From the NCBI GenBank assembly GCA_022824315.1, contig JAJEAC010000035.1:1-64000 (forward strand): a DNA stretch of 64,000 nt. Direction: 5' to 3'. The position numbers were made by a program, and so were the translations under genes. Positions 34,708 to 44,273 of the stretch are shown here, piece after piece. Within the stretch, counting starts at the first letter, position 1, and every line of letters starts with the position of its first letter. Origin of the DNA: Silicimonas sp. Lineage in GTDB: Bacteria > Pseudomonadota > Alphaproteobacteria > Rhodobacterales > Rhodobacteraceae. The notes below the pieces were generated by a model. That model did no database searches and was not told the origin of the DNA. It saw only the letters and a list, made by a program, of their open reading frames with translations.

Positions 34708-35562
34708 TCACTTTTTCTGGATCAGCGTGACGAGGTAGCGGTTGTTCCGGACAAAGACCGTGCTGCTGCGCTCCTTGCCGCGAAGCCGCCTGTCCAGGCG
34801 ATACAGGCGGCGGCGCCCGAATGCGAGCCTGGCTGCGCCCGCCAGCAGCCAGCGCATCGCGGGCCGTTTCGCGGAAAGCTCGGCATCAACGCGCGTGACC
34901 GCATCGCCAAGGACGTGAAACAGCCCTTGCTCGATGTCGATCGAGGGGGCGACCGCTTCGGTGATGTCCTCCTGGCGAAGCACCTCTCCGGCGCAAGCTT
35001 CGAGAGCTGCCCGAAATTCCGCGACCGGGTGTCCGCCGCCCACGATCCGTGTTTCGCCGTCCGGCGCGAAGTCCTCGGACCGGAAGCAGTCGGCGATCAG
35101 GACATGGCCGTCCGGAGCGGTCAGTTGCAGCGCCTTGTCCAGCGCGACTCGGAGCGGGATGTACTGGAAGCTCTCCGAAAACAGGCACAGATCGAACGTG
35201 GTGTCGCTGTCAAATTCCTCGAAGGTCGTTTCATGGACACGCGCATCGGGCGCGTTGGTGCGGCAGCGATCTGCAAGCAGGCGGGACGGCACGACGATGT
35301 CCACGCCGTGGCCGAGATCAGTGAGCCTTCTGGCCGTCTCTCCTGCCCCGCCGCCGATGTCGAGTATCGAGAGCCGTCCTTCGGGCAGGTCGCCAAGGAG
35401 CCTTTCGGTATATGCTTCCTGAGCCTTGCCAAGGTTTTCCGCGACAGGTTCCAGGTCGGTCCAGAGGCCGTAATGCAGGTTCTCGGCGCCGGTCAGCCAC
35501 CGCATGAAGCCGGCCCCCGCATCCAGCCCGACCGCCTTCGTGTCGACTTTCCCTTTCGGCAT
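34708..35562 (-). CDS. Class I SAM-dependent methyltransferase
   Basis: 284 residues. SAM-binding motif I is ILDIGGGAGETARRL near 66-80, with an acidic residue ending the next strand (VDIVVPS) and a post-I DLCLFSESFQYI motif near 124-135. The C-terminal 60 residues are basic (RRRLYRLDRRLRGKERS). The fold resembles small-molecule or lipid O/C-methyltransferases, but the substrate cannot be told. It sits alone between dnaE2 and rppH, all on the minus strand, with 46 bases to the dnaE2 region upstream frames. Confidence 0.8.
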   Translation of the reverse strand: MPKGKVDTKAVGLDAGAGFMRWLTGAENLHYGLWTDLEPVAENLGKAQEAYTERLLGDLPEGRLSILDIGGGAGETARRLTDLGHGVDIVVPSRLLADRCRTNAPDARVHETTFEEFDSDTTFDLCLFSESFQYIPLRVALDKALQLTAPDGHVLIADCFRSEDFAPDGETRIVGGGHPVAEFRAALEACAGEVLRQEDITEAVAPSIDIEQGLFHVLGDAVTRVDAELSAKRPAMRWLLAGAARLAFGRRRLYRLDRRLRGKERSSTVFVRNNRYLVTLIQKK

Positions 35563-35694
35563 GCGGCGGGTTTATCGCCGGGGGCCAAGGAGGGAAAGCG
35601 GGATTCGCGGTCGGCACGAAAGACGTGGCCGACATGGCCCGGACCGGAAACGGCATCCCGCTGGCATCGCGCGTTGGGCCGGATTGCCAGGCGC

Positions 35695-36174
35695 CTACCG
35701 AGAGGCAGACAGATGAGGGCGGAACGCCGCGATGACCTGCGCGTAGACGTCTCGCTTGAACGGGACGATGTTTTTGATCACTTCGTCCGGAGTGGACCAG
35801 CGCCAACGCGAAAACTCGCGGTGCTTCTGGTCCAGGTCGATGTTGCTGTCCGTGCCATGGAACCGCATCAGAAACCATCGTTGCTTCTGTCCCCGATAGC
35901 GGCCGTCCCAGAGCTTGCCGACAAGGTGTTCAGGGAGGTCGTAGAGAATCCAGTCCGGATGCTCGCGCTCAAGGGTGACCAGGGCCGGCGACACGCCCGT
36001 CTCCTCCTCAAGCTCGCGAAACGCCGCTGTTCGAGGCGTCTCGCCACTGTCCACGCCGCCCTGAGGCATCTGCCAAGCGCCGGGCGTGTCGACGCGCTCG
36101 CCGGTGAAGACGAGTCCTTGATCGTTGGCCAGCGTCACGCCTGCGCAGGGTCGGTAGGGAAGGTTGATGTTCAT
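35695..36174 (-). CDS. rppH: RNA pyrophosphohydrolase (Nudix)
   Basis: 159 residues. The Nudix box [23 protein letters not shown] lies near 39-61, with the catalytic glutamates in [15 protein letters not shown] at the start and [18 protein letters not shown] at the end are typical of RppH/NudH. It removes pyrophosphate from mRNA 5' ends and so starts RNase E decay; relatives act on dinucleoside polyphosphates. ATG 36174 is chosen because [12 protein letters not shown] is the family start; the frame opens 24 codons earlier. Confidence 0.94.
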   Translation of the reverse strand: MNINLPYRPCAGVTLANDQGLVFTGERVDTPGAWQMPQGGVDSGETPRTAAFRELEEETGVSPALVTLEREHPDWILYDLPEHLVGKLWDGRYRGQKQRWFLMRFHGTDSNIDLDQKHREFSRWRWSTPDEVIKNIVPFKRDVYAQVIAAFRPHLSASR

Positions 36175-36398
36175 GGGCAAGGACGTGATTCGAAAGGAGC
36201 GAGAGATCAAAGGGCAACCGATGCCGTATCCTGCCGCAGACCGCATGCGGCGTAAACACGCGGTCGGTATTTCGGTTTGGCTACGGGTCGCTGGCCGGAT
36301 TCAATGCGTGCACGGGTGCGGGACGGGACGATTCGCCCCCTTTTCTCTGGCGCGAACAGGCGATATTGGACACCGTCCCAGCCAAGCAGGAGGCCAAG

Positions 36399-37436
36399 GT
36401 GGGTTATCGCGTCGCAGTCGTCGGCGCCACGGGCAACGTGGGCCGCGAAATGCTCAACATCCTCGCGGAGCGCCAGTTCCCCGCAGATGAGGTCGTGGCT
36501 CTTGCGAGCCGCAGGTCGCTCGGAACGGAAGTGAGCTACGGCGACCAGACTCTCAAGACAAGGGATCTGGATGTCTTCGACTTCGACGGATTCGACATGG
36601 CGCTCTTTGCGATCGGATCAGGACCGACAAGGGAATTTGCTCCCAAGGCGGCCAAGGCGGGTTGCATCGTGATCGACAACTCGTCTCTCTATCGCTACGA
36701 CCCGGACATTCCCCTGATCGTTCCGGAAGTGAATCCGGACGCGATCACGGATTGCAGGAACCGCAACATCATCGCCAATCCCAATTGCTCGACCGCACAA
36801 ATGGTGATCGCGCTGAAGCCGCTGCATGACCGGGCAGGGATCAAGCGAGTCGTTGTCTCGACCTACCAGTCCGTGTCCGGGGCCGGAAAGGAAGGAATGG
36901 ATGAGCTGTGGGACCAGACCAAGGCGATCTACAATCCGGTGGTGGAAGTCGAGGCAAGGAAGTTCCAGAAGCAGATCGCGTTCAACGTGATTCCGCATAT
37001 CGATGTCTTCATGGAGGACGGCTCGACCAAGGAAGAATGGAAGATGGTCGCCGAGACAAAGAAGATCATTGATCCGTCGATCAAGCTGACGGCGACCTGT
37101 GTGCGGGTTCCGGTCTTCGTGGGCCATTCCGAGGCGATCAATGTGGAGACCGAGGAGTTCCTGGACGAAGACGAGGCGCGCGCAATCCTGCGCGAGAGCC
37201 CCGGCGTCATTGTCGTCGACAAGCGCGAGGACGGGGGCTACGCGACCCCTGTCGAGTGCGTTGGAGACTTCGCCACGTTCATCAGCAGGATCCGCCAGGA
37301 CTCGACGATTGAGAACGGCCTGAACCTTTGGTGCGTCTCGGACAACCTGAGGAAAGGCGCGGCGCTGAACGCGGTTCAGATCGCCGAACTCCTGGGAAAC
37401 CGGGTGCTGCAAAGGGCGGACGAAGCAGTCGCATGA
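36399..37436 (+). CDS. asd: Aspartate-semialdehyde dehydrogenase
   Basis: 345 residues from GTG 36399, which has AGGAGG five bases upstream (36388-36393); TTG 36366 would overlap that site. NADP motif GATGNVGREML near 9-19, catalytic Cys in NPNCSTAQM near 131, and the C-terminal substrate region with HSEAINVETEEF. It reduces aspartyl phosphate to the semialdehyde, the branch point to lysine (dapD, dapE are also in this window), threonine and methionine. No operon partner. Confidence 0.95.
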   Translation: MGYRVAVVGATGNVGREMLNILAERQFPADEVVALASRRSLGTEVSYGDQTLKTRDLDVFDFDGFDMALFAIGSGPTREFAPKAAKAGCIVIDNSSLYRYDPDIPLIVPEVNPDAITDCRNRNIIANPNCSTAQMVIALKPLHDRAGIKRVVVSTYQSVSGAGKEGMDELWDQTKAIYNPVVEVEARKFQKQIAFNVIPHIDVFMEDGSTKEEWKMVAETKKIIDPSIKLTATCVRVPVFVGHSEAINVETEEFLDEDEARAILRESPGVIVVDKREDGGYATPVECVGDFATFISRIRQDSTIENGLNLWCVSDNLRKGAALNAVQIAELLGNRVLQRADEAVA

Positions 37437-37570
37437 ATGACCGTTGCGCTGCGCCAATGCGGATCGTCTGACGGCTGCGCAGGGGTGGCGAGGACAGTCG
37501 TCCATCCAAGGCCATGTAGCGGTGCCCGGACGTCATCGTCCGCGCCCGGCTCGTGACGCAAGCCTGAAGG

Positions 37571-38221
37571 TCAGACCGGTTCGAATGCTCCGGATACCGG
37601 CATGTATTGCAGGAGGTCGCCGCTCCGGATGTTCACCCAGAGTCCGTGGAGCGACAATGCGCCCGCCGCAACCGCATCCGTGACGAACCGATAGGTCATG
37701 AGGTTCTCGAGCGAGACCACGACGGCTTCGTGTTCAAGGGCCCGGATCGGGTCGGTTTCGTCCTTTCTGGCCGCGACGCGTTCGTAGCCTGGGCGAAGGA
37801 TTTCGACCCAGCACCCGACGAAGCTCGACTTGTCCTCAAGTTCGGGAGCCTGGCCGGAGCACATGGCATGGCAGCCCGCGACTCCGCCGCAACTTGAATG
37901 CCCGACCACGATCAGGTGCTCGACCTTGAGTGCCGTCACCGCGTATTCGACGGCCGCCGATGTACCGTGCATGTTCCCGTCCGGCGTGCAGGGCGGGACG
38001 AGGCTGGCAATGTTGCGATGCATAAAGAGTTCGCCGGGGCCGGCGTCGAAAATCGAAGCGACCTGGACCCGGCTGTCGCAGCATGAAATCACCATCGCCG
38101 GTGGCTGTTGGCCCTTGTCCGCAAGATGTTCGTATCGAACTCGGTTCTCTGCAAATGTCGATGACTTCCAGCCGTTGTATCGTTCGACGAAGTGGCTTGG
38201 CAGGGCACGGGCATGTTTCAT
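37571..38221 (-). CDS. Beta-class carbonic anhydrase
   Basis: 216 residues. Zinc ligands are the Cys and Asp-Arg pair of SCCDSRV near 46-52, and His and Cys in VGHSSCGGVAGCHAM near 106-120. The GNIA-type turn is RNIASLVPP. It interconverts CO2 and bicarbonate in the cytoplasm, as a dimer or tetramer. ATG 38221 is preceded by GGAAGGAAG; the frame has an earlier ATG at 38251 without a ribosome site. Confidence 0.93.
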   Translation of the reverse strand: MKHARALPSHFVERYNGWKSSTFAENRVRYEHLADKGQQPPAMVISCCDSRVQVASIFDAGPGELFMHRNIASLVPPCTPDGNMHGTSAAVEYAVTALKVEHLIVVGHSSCGGVAGCHAMCSGQAPELEDKSSFVGCWVEILRPGYERVAARKDETDPIRALEHEAVVVSLENLMTYRFVTDAVAAGALSLHGLWVNIRSGDLLQYMPVSGAFEPV

Positions 38222-38814
38222 GTGCTTCCTTCCCGATTCGAGTTTTTGCAAGTCAGGCTTCAGTCTTGTGGCCGGTTCGCGATCAGGAGTTACACCGATG
38301 GCTTGTCGAGGAAAAGGGAATCTGCAAGATGTCGCGAGGCAACGTGGAGTTGGCGGCGCCCCCGTTTCGGACCCATTGCGCTCCGGCAGCTCGCCATGGC
38401 AATCGCGATTGAAGGACTCTCATTGGTTTCGGCGCGACCGCGAGTCGCCCGTCCGAAGACCAATGGCCGGAACCCGCGATGAGGCAGGGAAATGCAGGAC
38501 ATCGGGCGATTCTCTGGCGGGCCGGCAGGCAAGCCATGGGTCTTTCGCGGGAATCCGAGTCCAACTCGTCCGCCTTCCTGCTGATTTCTGCTTCTCTGAA
38601 CCCGCAATCCCGCCGGGAGGACGTGGCCTGACGGGCCGTCCGGTCAGGCATGCAGGCCTCATTCGTTTCGATGCAGCAGGAAACGGGCGACTCAGGACAT
38701 GGCCTTCCGCCGATGAAATGCCATTTGCACTGGCCGGCTCTCGCACCTAACCTGAATTCTTGGGGCAGGTTGCCCCGGCGAGATCAGATATGGCCGACTG
38801 CAGGAGTATGATCG
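38222..38814. other. Intergenic region with a palindromic repeat unit
   Basis: 593 bases between divergent genes. No coding frame here is convincing. It contains a palindromic unit at 38624-38659 (GCCTGAC-N9/10-GTCAGGC) that is related to both ends of the TnpB remnant at 43554-44064, and a small hairpin GGGGCA-GGT-TGCCCC at 38762-38776 close to the monooxygenase promoter region. Confidence 0.5.
38624..38659 (+). repeat. Palindromic repeat unit, solo copy
   Basis: Same layout as the right end of the TnpB remnant: GGCCTGACGGGC, a short spacer, then GTCAGGCAT. About two thirds or more of positions agree with 44028-44064. Its stem is GCCTGAC/GTCAGGC. Confidence 0.6.
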
Positions 38815-40608
38815 ATGGACATTGCATCGCCCTTGGGGCGTGTTTCAACGTGGCTTGAACGCTTCGGCAAGGCGCTGGACGGCGGCGACACCGCTGCATT
38901 GAAGGCGCTTTTTGCGAAGGAGTGCTATTGGCGCGACCTCGTGTCTTTCACTTGGAACATCAAGACTATGGAGGGCCGGGACGCAATTTCTGACATGGTT
39001 TCGACTACGTTGGGTGATGTGTGTCCGACCAACTGGCAGATTGATGGCGAGCCGACCGAACAGGACGGAATTGCCGAGGCATGGATTACTTTCGAAACGG
39101 ATGCCTTTCGCGGGCGCGGCCATGTCCGGCTAAACAACGAGGGGTGCTGGACGCTGCTGACCACGGCCCAGGAATTGAAGGGGTTCGAGGAGAAGAAGGG
39201 CGACTTGCGCGACCCCGGGGTTGTACACGGCGCGATCAAGGATCGCGAGACTTGGGCCGAGCGGCGCGCGCGAGAGGCGCGGGAGTTGGGGTATGCCGAG
39301 CAACCTTACGTGGTCATTATCGGCGGCGGACAGGGCGGCATCGCCTTGGGTGCGCGCTTGCGGCGGCTTGATGTGCCCACGATCATTGTCGAAAAGAACG
39401 AGCGACCCGGCGATAGTTGGCGCAATCGCTACAAGTCGCTCTGCCTGCATGATCCGGTCTGGTATGACCACTTGCCCTATTTGCCGTTTCCGGACGATTG
39501 GCCTGTGTTCAGTCCCAAGGACAAGATCGGGGACTGGCTGGAAAGCTATACCAAGATCATGGAATTGAACTACTGGACACGGACCAACTGCATGTCGGCA
39601 AGCTATGACGCTGACAGCCAGAAGTGGACAGTCGTCGTCGATCGTGACGGCGAGGAGGTCGAGTTGTCGCCAAAGCACCTGGTACTGGCGACCGGCATGG
39701 CAGGGGTCCCCGAAATGCCCAGCCTGCCTGGCATGGACGGCTTCGAAGGCGATCTTCACCATTCCTCGCAGCATCCCGGGCCGGATGCGTATCGATGCAA
39801 AAAGGTCGTGGTGGTCGGCTCGAACAATTCGGCCCACGACATCTCCGCCGCTCTCTGGGAGGTGGAGGCTGACGTTACCATGGTACAGCGTTCATCCACG
39901 AATGTCGTGAAGTCCGAGACGTTGATGGATATCGGGCTGGCAGATCTGTACTCCGAGCGTGCCGTCGCGAACGGAATCAACCACGATACCGCCGACCTGA
40001 TTATGGCATCGATTCCCTACAAGGTGCTGCCCGCGCTTCAGACGCCGCTTTACGAGAGGATGAAAGAGCGGGACGCGGCGTTCTATGACCGTCTCGAAAG
40101 TTCCGGGTTCCGGCTGGACTGGGGTGTGGACGACAGTGGGCTCTTCATCAAATACCTGCGGCGAGGATCGGGATATTACATCGATGTTGGCGCAAGCGAG
40201 CTTGTGGCGGACGGCAAGATCAAGCTGGCGCATGGTCAGGTGACCGAGGTTTTGCCTGGCGGCGTGAAGTTGGAGGACGGGACCGAGCTTTCGGCCGAGG
40301 TGATCGTTTTCGCCACCGGGTATTCCTCGATGAACGGATGGGTGGAGCAACTGATCGGCAAGGAAATGGCGGACAAGGTCGGCAAGTGCTGGGGGCTCGG
40401 ATCGGATACGCCGAAGGATCCGGGTCCGTGGGAAGGCGAGTTGCGGAACATGTGGAAGCCGACGCAGCAGGAGGCGCTATGGTTCCACGGCGGCAACCTG
40501 CACCAGTCCCGGCATTATTCGCAGTTCCTGTCGCTTCAGCTCAAGGCTCGGATGGAAGGTTTGGCGACGCCTGTCTATGGTTTGCAGGAGGTGCACCACG
40601 CGTCTTAG
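38815..40608 (+). CDS. Flavin-dependent monooxygenase with N-terminal NTF2-like domain
   Basis: 597 residues. Residues about 10-125 resemble an NTF2/SnoaL-like cone fold (ALKALFAKECYWRDLVSFTW). A group B flavoprotein monooxygenase follows: FAD motif IIGGGQGGIALGA (168-180), NADPH motif VVGSNNSAHDIS near 345, and the ATG motif LVLATGMAG between them and FATGY near the end. YUCCA- and FMO-like enzymes hydroxylate or N-oxidise soft nucleophiles or act as Baeyer-Villiger oxidases; substrate unknown. AGGAG lies eight bases before ATG 38815. Confidence 0.88.
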   Translation: MDIASPLGRVSTWLERFGKALDGGDTAALKALFAKECYWRDLVSFTWNIKTMEGRDAISDMVSTTLGDVCPTNWQIDGEPTEQDGIAEAWITFETDAFRGRGHVRLNNEGCWTLLTTAQELKGFEEKKGDLRDPGVVHGAIKDRETWAERRAREARELGYAEQPYVVIIGGGQGGIALGARLRRLDVPTIIVEKNERPGDSWRNRYKSLCLHDPVWYDHLPYLPFPDDWPVFSPKDKIGDWLESYTKIMELNYWTRTNCMSASYDADSQKWTVVVDRDGEEVELSPKHLVLATGMAGVPEMPSLPGMDGFEGDLHHSSQHPGPDAYRCKKVVVVGSNNSAHDISAALWEVEADVTMVQRSSTNVVKSETLMDIGLADLYSERAVANGINHDTADLIMASIPYKVLPALQTPLYERMKERDAAFYDRLESSGFRLDWGVDDSGLFIKYLRRGSGYYIDVGASELVADGKIKLAHGQVTEVLPGGVKLEDGTELSAEVIVFATGYSSMNGWVEQLIGKEMADKVGKCWGLGSDTPKDPGPWEGELRNMWKPTQQEALWFHGGNLHQSRHYSQFLSLQLKARMEGLATPVYGLQEVHHAS

Positions 40609-40919
40609 TCCCCTTCGGGTCGTCGATTGGCTGAACCTGTCCTGCGGGCTGAATCCAAAAGATTCGGCATGTGGTCTCGCAAGACCTGACGACAGGTTGG
40701 ATCGGGATCCTGCAATGGAGACAGCATGATCTGCGGCCGGGAACAGCGTCGGGCGCTGCGTGGATGGCAATGTGGTTTCATGTTGAAGAGAACGGCGTGC
40801 GGCGGCGCTGAGCCTTAAGTGATCCGAACGGCGCAACCATGGGCAGGTTGCGCCATAGGATTGCCGTTCGTTGACGATTGGCATTGGTCTTGCCGAAACC
40901 TGCCCTAGGGGGAATCACG
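40609..40919. other. Intergenic region with a strong hairpin
   Basis: 311 bases. The only clear structure is a perfect 9-bp stem GGCGCAACC/GGTTGCGCC at 40830-40854. No gene or RNA is recognised. Confidence 0.5.
40830..40854 (+). terminator. Perfect 9-bp hairpin, possible terminator
   Basis: GGCGCAACC, loop ATGGGCA, GGTTGCGCC. It has no T tract and lies 65 bases before the peptidase start, so it could be a terminator or a leader structure for the downstream gene. Confidence 0.35.
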
Positions 40920-42302
40920 TTGCCAACGCTTGCATTTTCGACGGACGCTTCCGCGGCAAGGCCGCTTTTCCTGGTGACAAAGGAGGGGCTCGCGGACTGG
41001 CTCGCGGCGCAGGACGATGCGACGCGCAACTGGGTTGGCGCTGCGGGCTTCAAGGCCGGTGTCGGCGACGTCCTTCCCCTGCCTGGCAAGGATGGCCTGA
41101 GCGGTGCCGTCGGCGGGCTGGGAAGCGGGAAGGACCGTGCACGGGGCCGATTTATCGCGGCGGGATTGCGCGGGAAACTGCCCGAAGGTGTTTGGCGGTT
41201 CGAATGCGACCTGGAGGGAGACGAGCTTGCCGAGGCCGCGCTTGGCTGGCTGCTCGCAGGCTACCGGTTCGACAGGTTCGTCCCGGACTCGAAGCCGATG
41301 GCCATGCTTCTGGCACCCGAAGGCGTTGATGCCGCGATGCTGGAGCGGATCGCGTCCGGCGAGGCGCTGGCCCGCGACCTGATCAACACGCCCGCCTCGC
41401 ATATGGGACCGGACGAACTCGAGGCGGCGGCCCGCGATCTTGCATGTACCCATGGCATGGCAATTGACGTCGCCACCGGTGCGGCGCTGCCGAAACGCAA
41501 CCTCCCGATGATCCACGCCGTGGGACGGGCCAGCACCAGGGAGCCGAGGCTGATCGACATGTCATGGGGTGACGGCGGTCCGTCACTTGCACTGGTTGGC
41601 AAGGGCGTATGTTTCGATACCGGCGGGCTGAACATCAAGCCCGGCGCGTCCATGCAATTGATGAAGAAGGACATGGGCGGGGCCGCCAACGTGCTGGGTC
41701 TTGCCCACATGCTGATGGACGGTGGCATGAATTGCCGGCTGCGCGTCCTGATTCCGGCGGTCGAGAATTCCATCTCCGGCGAGGCGTTCCGTCCGGGCGA
41801 CATCCTCGAATCGCGAAAGGGCCTCACTGTCGAGATCAACAACACCGATGCCGAGGGCCGGCTCGTGCTTGCCGACGCGCTCGCTCTGGCTGATGAGGAC
41901 CGACCAGACCTGATCGTTTCGATGGCCACCTTGACAGGAGCGGCCAGGGTTGCGGTCGGGCCAGACCTCGCACCGTTCTACGCGACGGATGACAACGATG
42001 CCGCTGCGCTGGAGGCGGCTGCAACGGCGGTTCGGGATCCGGTTTGGAGACTTCCGTTCTGGGAACCGTACGAGAAGATGATCGAGCCGGGCATCGCGGA
42101 TCTGGACAATGCGCCGAAAGGCGGTTTTGCAGGATCGATCACGGCCGCGCTGTTCCTCCGGCGTTTCGTCACGGCTGCGTCGCGCTACATGCATTTCGAC
42201 ATATTCGGCTGGACTCGGGACTCGGCACCGGGCCGTCCCAAGGGTGGGGCCGGGCAGGGGATCCGTGCACTCTACCGGGCGCTGCCGGAGATGCTTGGAT
42301 GA
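40920..42302 (+). CDS. Leucyl aminopeptidase family (M17) protease
   Basis: 460 residues from TTG 40920, which has AGGGGG eight bases upstream; TTG 40878 lies before that site. The catalytic domain has VGKGVCFDTGGLNIKP with its metal/catalytic ligands, MKKDMGGAANVLG and the M17 signature NTDAEGRLVLADAL. It removes N-terminal residues from peptides in the cytoplasm using two metal ions. Its stop overlaps the start of an NlpC/P60 gene, which suggests that they work together in peptide or murein-peptide turnover. Confidence 0.92.
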   Translation: MPTLAFSTDASAARPLFLVTKEGLADWLAAQDDATRNWVGAAGFKAGVGDVLPLPGKDGLSGAVGGLGSGKDRARGRFIAAGLRGKLPEGVWRFECDLEGDELAEAALGWLLAGYRFDRFVPDSKPMAMLLAPEGVDAAMLERIASGEALARDLINTPASHMGPDELEAAARDLACTHGMAIDVATGAALPKRNLPMIHAVGRASTREPRLIDMSWGDGGPSLALVGKGVCFDTGGLNIKPGASMQLMKKDMGGAANVLGLAHMLMDGGMNCRLRVLIPAVENSISGEAFRPGDILESRKGLTVEINNTDAEGRLVLADALALADEDRPDLIVSMATLTGAARVAVGPDLAPFYATDDNDAAALEAAATAVRDPVWRLPFWEPYEKMIEPGIADLDNAPKGGFAGSITAALFLRRFVTAASRYMHFDIFGWTRDSAPGRPKGGAGQGIRALYRALPEMLG

Positions 42303-43189
42303 GCGACAGGAGATTCCTGGCGGCAAACGGGCGTGTGGCGAGGAGCGAACTGCGGGGGATTGTCGAGGCGGAACTCTTCACCGATGGAAAGGTGTACAGC
42401 CTCGCTGAATCCGCCTGGCTGCTTGAGTCGCCTTGGGGCCACGCGGATCGCCAGTTGATTTTCGGCGACAGGTTTGTCGAACTCGAAAGGGAAGGCAACT
42501 GGAGCTTCGGGTATTCGTCCAAGGATGGATATGTCGGCTATGTCGGGGCGGCATGCCTGGACAGGACCTTCCGTCCGACGCACAAGGTCACGGTTCGCTC
42601 GACCTACGCGCGGGCGAATGCGAATGCCAAGGCCTCGCTCGTGCAGGACCTGCACCTGAACTCCGAGGTTCGAGTGACAGAACGATCCGGTGCATGGTGC
42701 CGAATCGCCTCAAGGGATCGCTTGTACATTCCTTCGGCGCACTTGGCCGAAATTGAGTCGAGGGACGGGGACGTCGTCGGCTGGGCGCGAGTCATGCTGG
42801 GGACGCCTTATGTATGGGCGGGAAATTCCGGCTTCGGCATCGATTGCTCCGGACTGGTGCAGGCGGCGTTCCACGCGGCGGGTCTTGAATGCCCTCCGGA
42901 CAGCGATCTTCAGGAGGCAATGCCGGGAGGGCGCCTCTCGGACTCCGACACCCTGAATGCCGGTGACCTGGTGTTCTGGAATGGTCATGTCGCGATCGCC
43001 AGCGGCAATGGCACGCTCATCCATGCAAATTCCCACCACATGTCGGTCGTCGAGGAACCGGTTGCGACCGCCCTGGCACGGATTGCGTCAACCCACTCCG
43101 GTCCGGTGACGTCGCGGCTGCGGCCGACGCGCGTGAAACGGAGGAGGTTGGGCCCGCGGCGGAAGCAGGCTACTCGACCACGCGGATGA
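42299..43189 (+). CDS. NlpC/P60 family endopeptidase with SH3-like domains
   Basis: 296 residues. Two SH3b-like regions (about 20-160), then an NlpC/P60 papain-like domain with catalytic Cys in FGIDCSGLVQAAF near 182 and His in WNGHVAIASGN near 235, plus a polar third residue in HANSHHMSV. Such enzymes cut gamma-D-Glu-diaminopimelate bonds in murein peptides. No signal peptide is seen, so a cytoplasmic recycling role is likely, in line with its coupling to the aminopeptidase (ATG overlaps the TGA). Basic C-terminal tail. Confidence 0.88.
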   Translation: MSDRRFLAANGRVARSELRGIVEAELFTDGKVYSLAESAWLLESPWGHADRQLIFGDRFVELEREGNWSFGYSSKDGYVGYVGAACLDRTFRPTHKVTVRSTYARANANAKASLVQDLHLNSEVRVTERSGAWCRIASRDRLYIPSAHLAEIESRDGDVVGWARVMLGTPYVWAGNSGFGIDCSGLVQAAFHAAGLECPPDSDLQEAMPGGRLSDSDTLNAGDLVFWNGHVAIASGNGTLIHANSHHMSVVEEPVATALARIASTHSGPVTSRLRPTRVKRRRLGPRRKQATRPRG

Positions 43190-43517
43190 GCTTCCGCTCA
43201 AGGACGCGCAGGACGGATTTCAGGTCATGGCCGCGTTTCAGGACGTGACCATCCATTCCGACTACGGAGTACATGCCCTGCCGTTCCCGGAGTCTGGGCC
43301 GCTTTTCGATCCGGTAGATCGGATGCTCGGCGGTCTGGCGAAAGATCGAGAAGATCGCGGTGTCCTGCAGGAAGGACATGCCGTAGTCGCGCCATTCTCC
43401 GGCGACGACCATGCGGCCGTAGACGTTCAGGATCGCCATAAGTTCGCGGCGATCGAATGCCACCCGTTCGGGCGCATGCCGAGAATTCGGGGAGGGAGCC
43501 GGGTGCTGGACCGTCAT
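43170..43517 (-). CDS. DUF2794 family protein
   Basis: 115 residues, a family confined largely to alphaproteobacteria. Conserved blocks are VAFDRRELMAILNVYGRMV, WRDYGMSF and FSIFRQTAEHPIYRIEKRP. Function unknown. It converges on and overlaps the NlpC/P60 gene by 20 bases. Confidence 0.88.
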   Translation of the reverse strand: MTVQHPAPSPNSRHAPERVAFDRRELMAILNVYGRMVVAGEWRDYGMSFLQDTAIFSIFRQTAEHPIYRIEKRPRLRERQGMYSVVGMDGHVLKRGHDLKSVLRVLERKLIRVVE

Positions 43518-43553
43518 GATTGGAACCCTGCCCTTGGAATCGGATCAAATCAA

Positions 43554-44064
43554 GGGACTTATATGCCTGGCTTGACGGACCGTCAGGCCGTCGCGGGCAT
43601 TGATTTCACGGGTCAGCAGAGGTTGCCAACGCAAGCGCCTCTCGCCGTGCAGATGCGCCAGCCCCTGACGTCTCGTTCATTGGAACAATGCGCTCCAGCG
43701 ACTTGTCACGGATGTTCTTTGCCGCATTGAGGTCGGCATGGGAATGTCGCGACGGCAGATCGTCAGGGACTTGAACTGGTCGAAGGGCGTGACGCTCCTG
43801 CCCGTCTTCCGGTAGCAGTCGATGCGCTCTTCCAAGACAGCGTTGCAAACTTGCCGCTGCGCTTCGAGCGTCATGTCAAGCCAGCCCCAGTTTCCGCGTG
43901 TCTGGGGCAGAACGCGGTAGACAACCTGCCTGTGCGTGGCGACGTGGGCCATGCGGTCGTTCCTCCGGCTTGGGCTCCGGCATCATTCGCGCGGGCGTCT
44001 CGTTCAAATTTGCCGGGCTGGCGGAGGCGGCCTGACGGGCTGCCAAGTCAGGCATATAAGCCCC
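43554..44064 (-). mobile_element. IS200/IS605-type remnant bounded by inverted palindromic ends
   Basis: Ends at 43554-43590 and 44028-44064 are 37-base imperfect inverted copies (32 of 37 agree), each with a GCCTGxC/GTCAGGC stem and a TATATGCC edge. Between them, on the minus strand, are the start and end of an OrfB/TnpB gene with the middle lost. No TnpA is present, so it could only move with help. Confidence 0.65.
43606..43952 (-). pseudogene. TnpB (OrfB) with internal deletion
   Basis: The N-terminal part (from 43952) reads RGNWGWLDMTLEAQRQVCNA and RIDCYRKTGRSVTPFDQFK, as in IS605-type TnpB N-termini. A different frame then gives the C-terminal part HADLNAAKNIRDKSLE, the region after the last RuvC Asp and zinc ribbon. 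About 250-300 residues including two catalytic acids and the Cys pairs are missing, so no active guide nuclease can be made. Confidence 0.7.
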
Positions 44065-44273
44065 CAAACCAACCCTTGGGGGCAAGCGTGCCCGCCGGTG
44101 ACACGCCTGACCGTGGCTTTGCTCCGCGAACGCCCGGCAGTCGACGCATTCAACCTGGATTGACTTCCTATATTCGGACGGTGCCGGGGGACGCCCTGAA
44201 GGCATCTTTCCGTTGGGCGTTGTCGTCCGCGCCGGGGTCTTCTACCGTCGCCCCGTAAAACAAAGGGACGGCC

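Larger units (their letters stand above)
43518..44273. other. Region between DUF2794 and mtnP, mostly a TnpB remnant
   Basis: 756 bases. The central 511 bases are the mobile remnant described separately. The 209 bases after 44064 hold the mtnP promoter region and no gene. Confidence 0.6.

Noticed and set aside
34354-36255. Long plus-strand frame across dnaE2, the methyltransferase and rppH
   Set aside because: It runs opposite three real genes and changes character at each boundary, as a shadow would.
43606-43952. Active TnpB guide nuclease with an omega RNA
   Set aside because: The middle of the protein, including catalytic acids, is deleted and the ends are in different frames.
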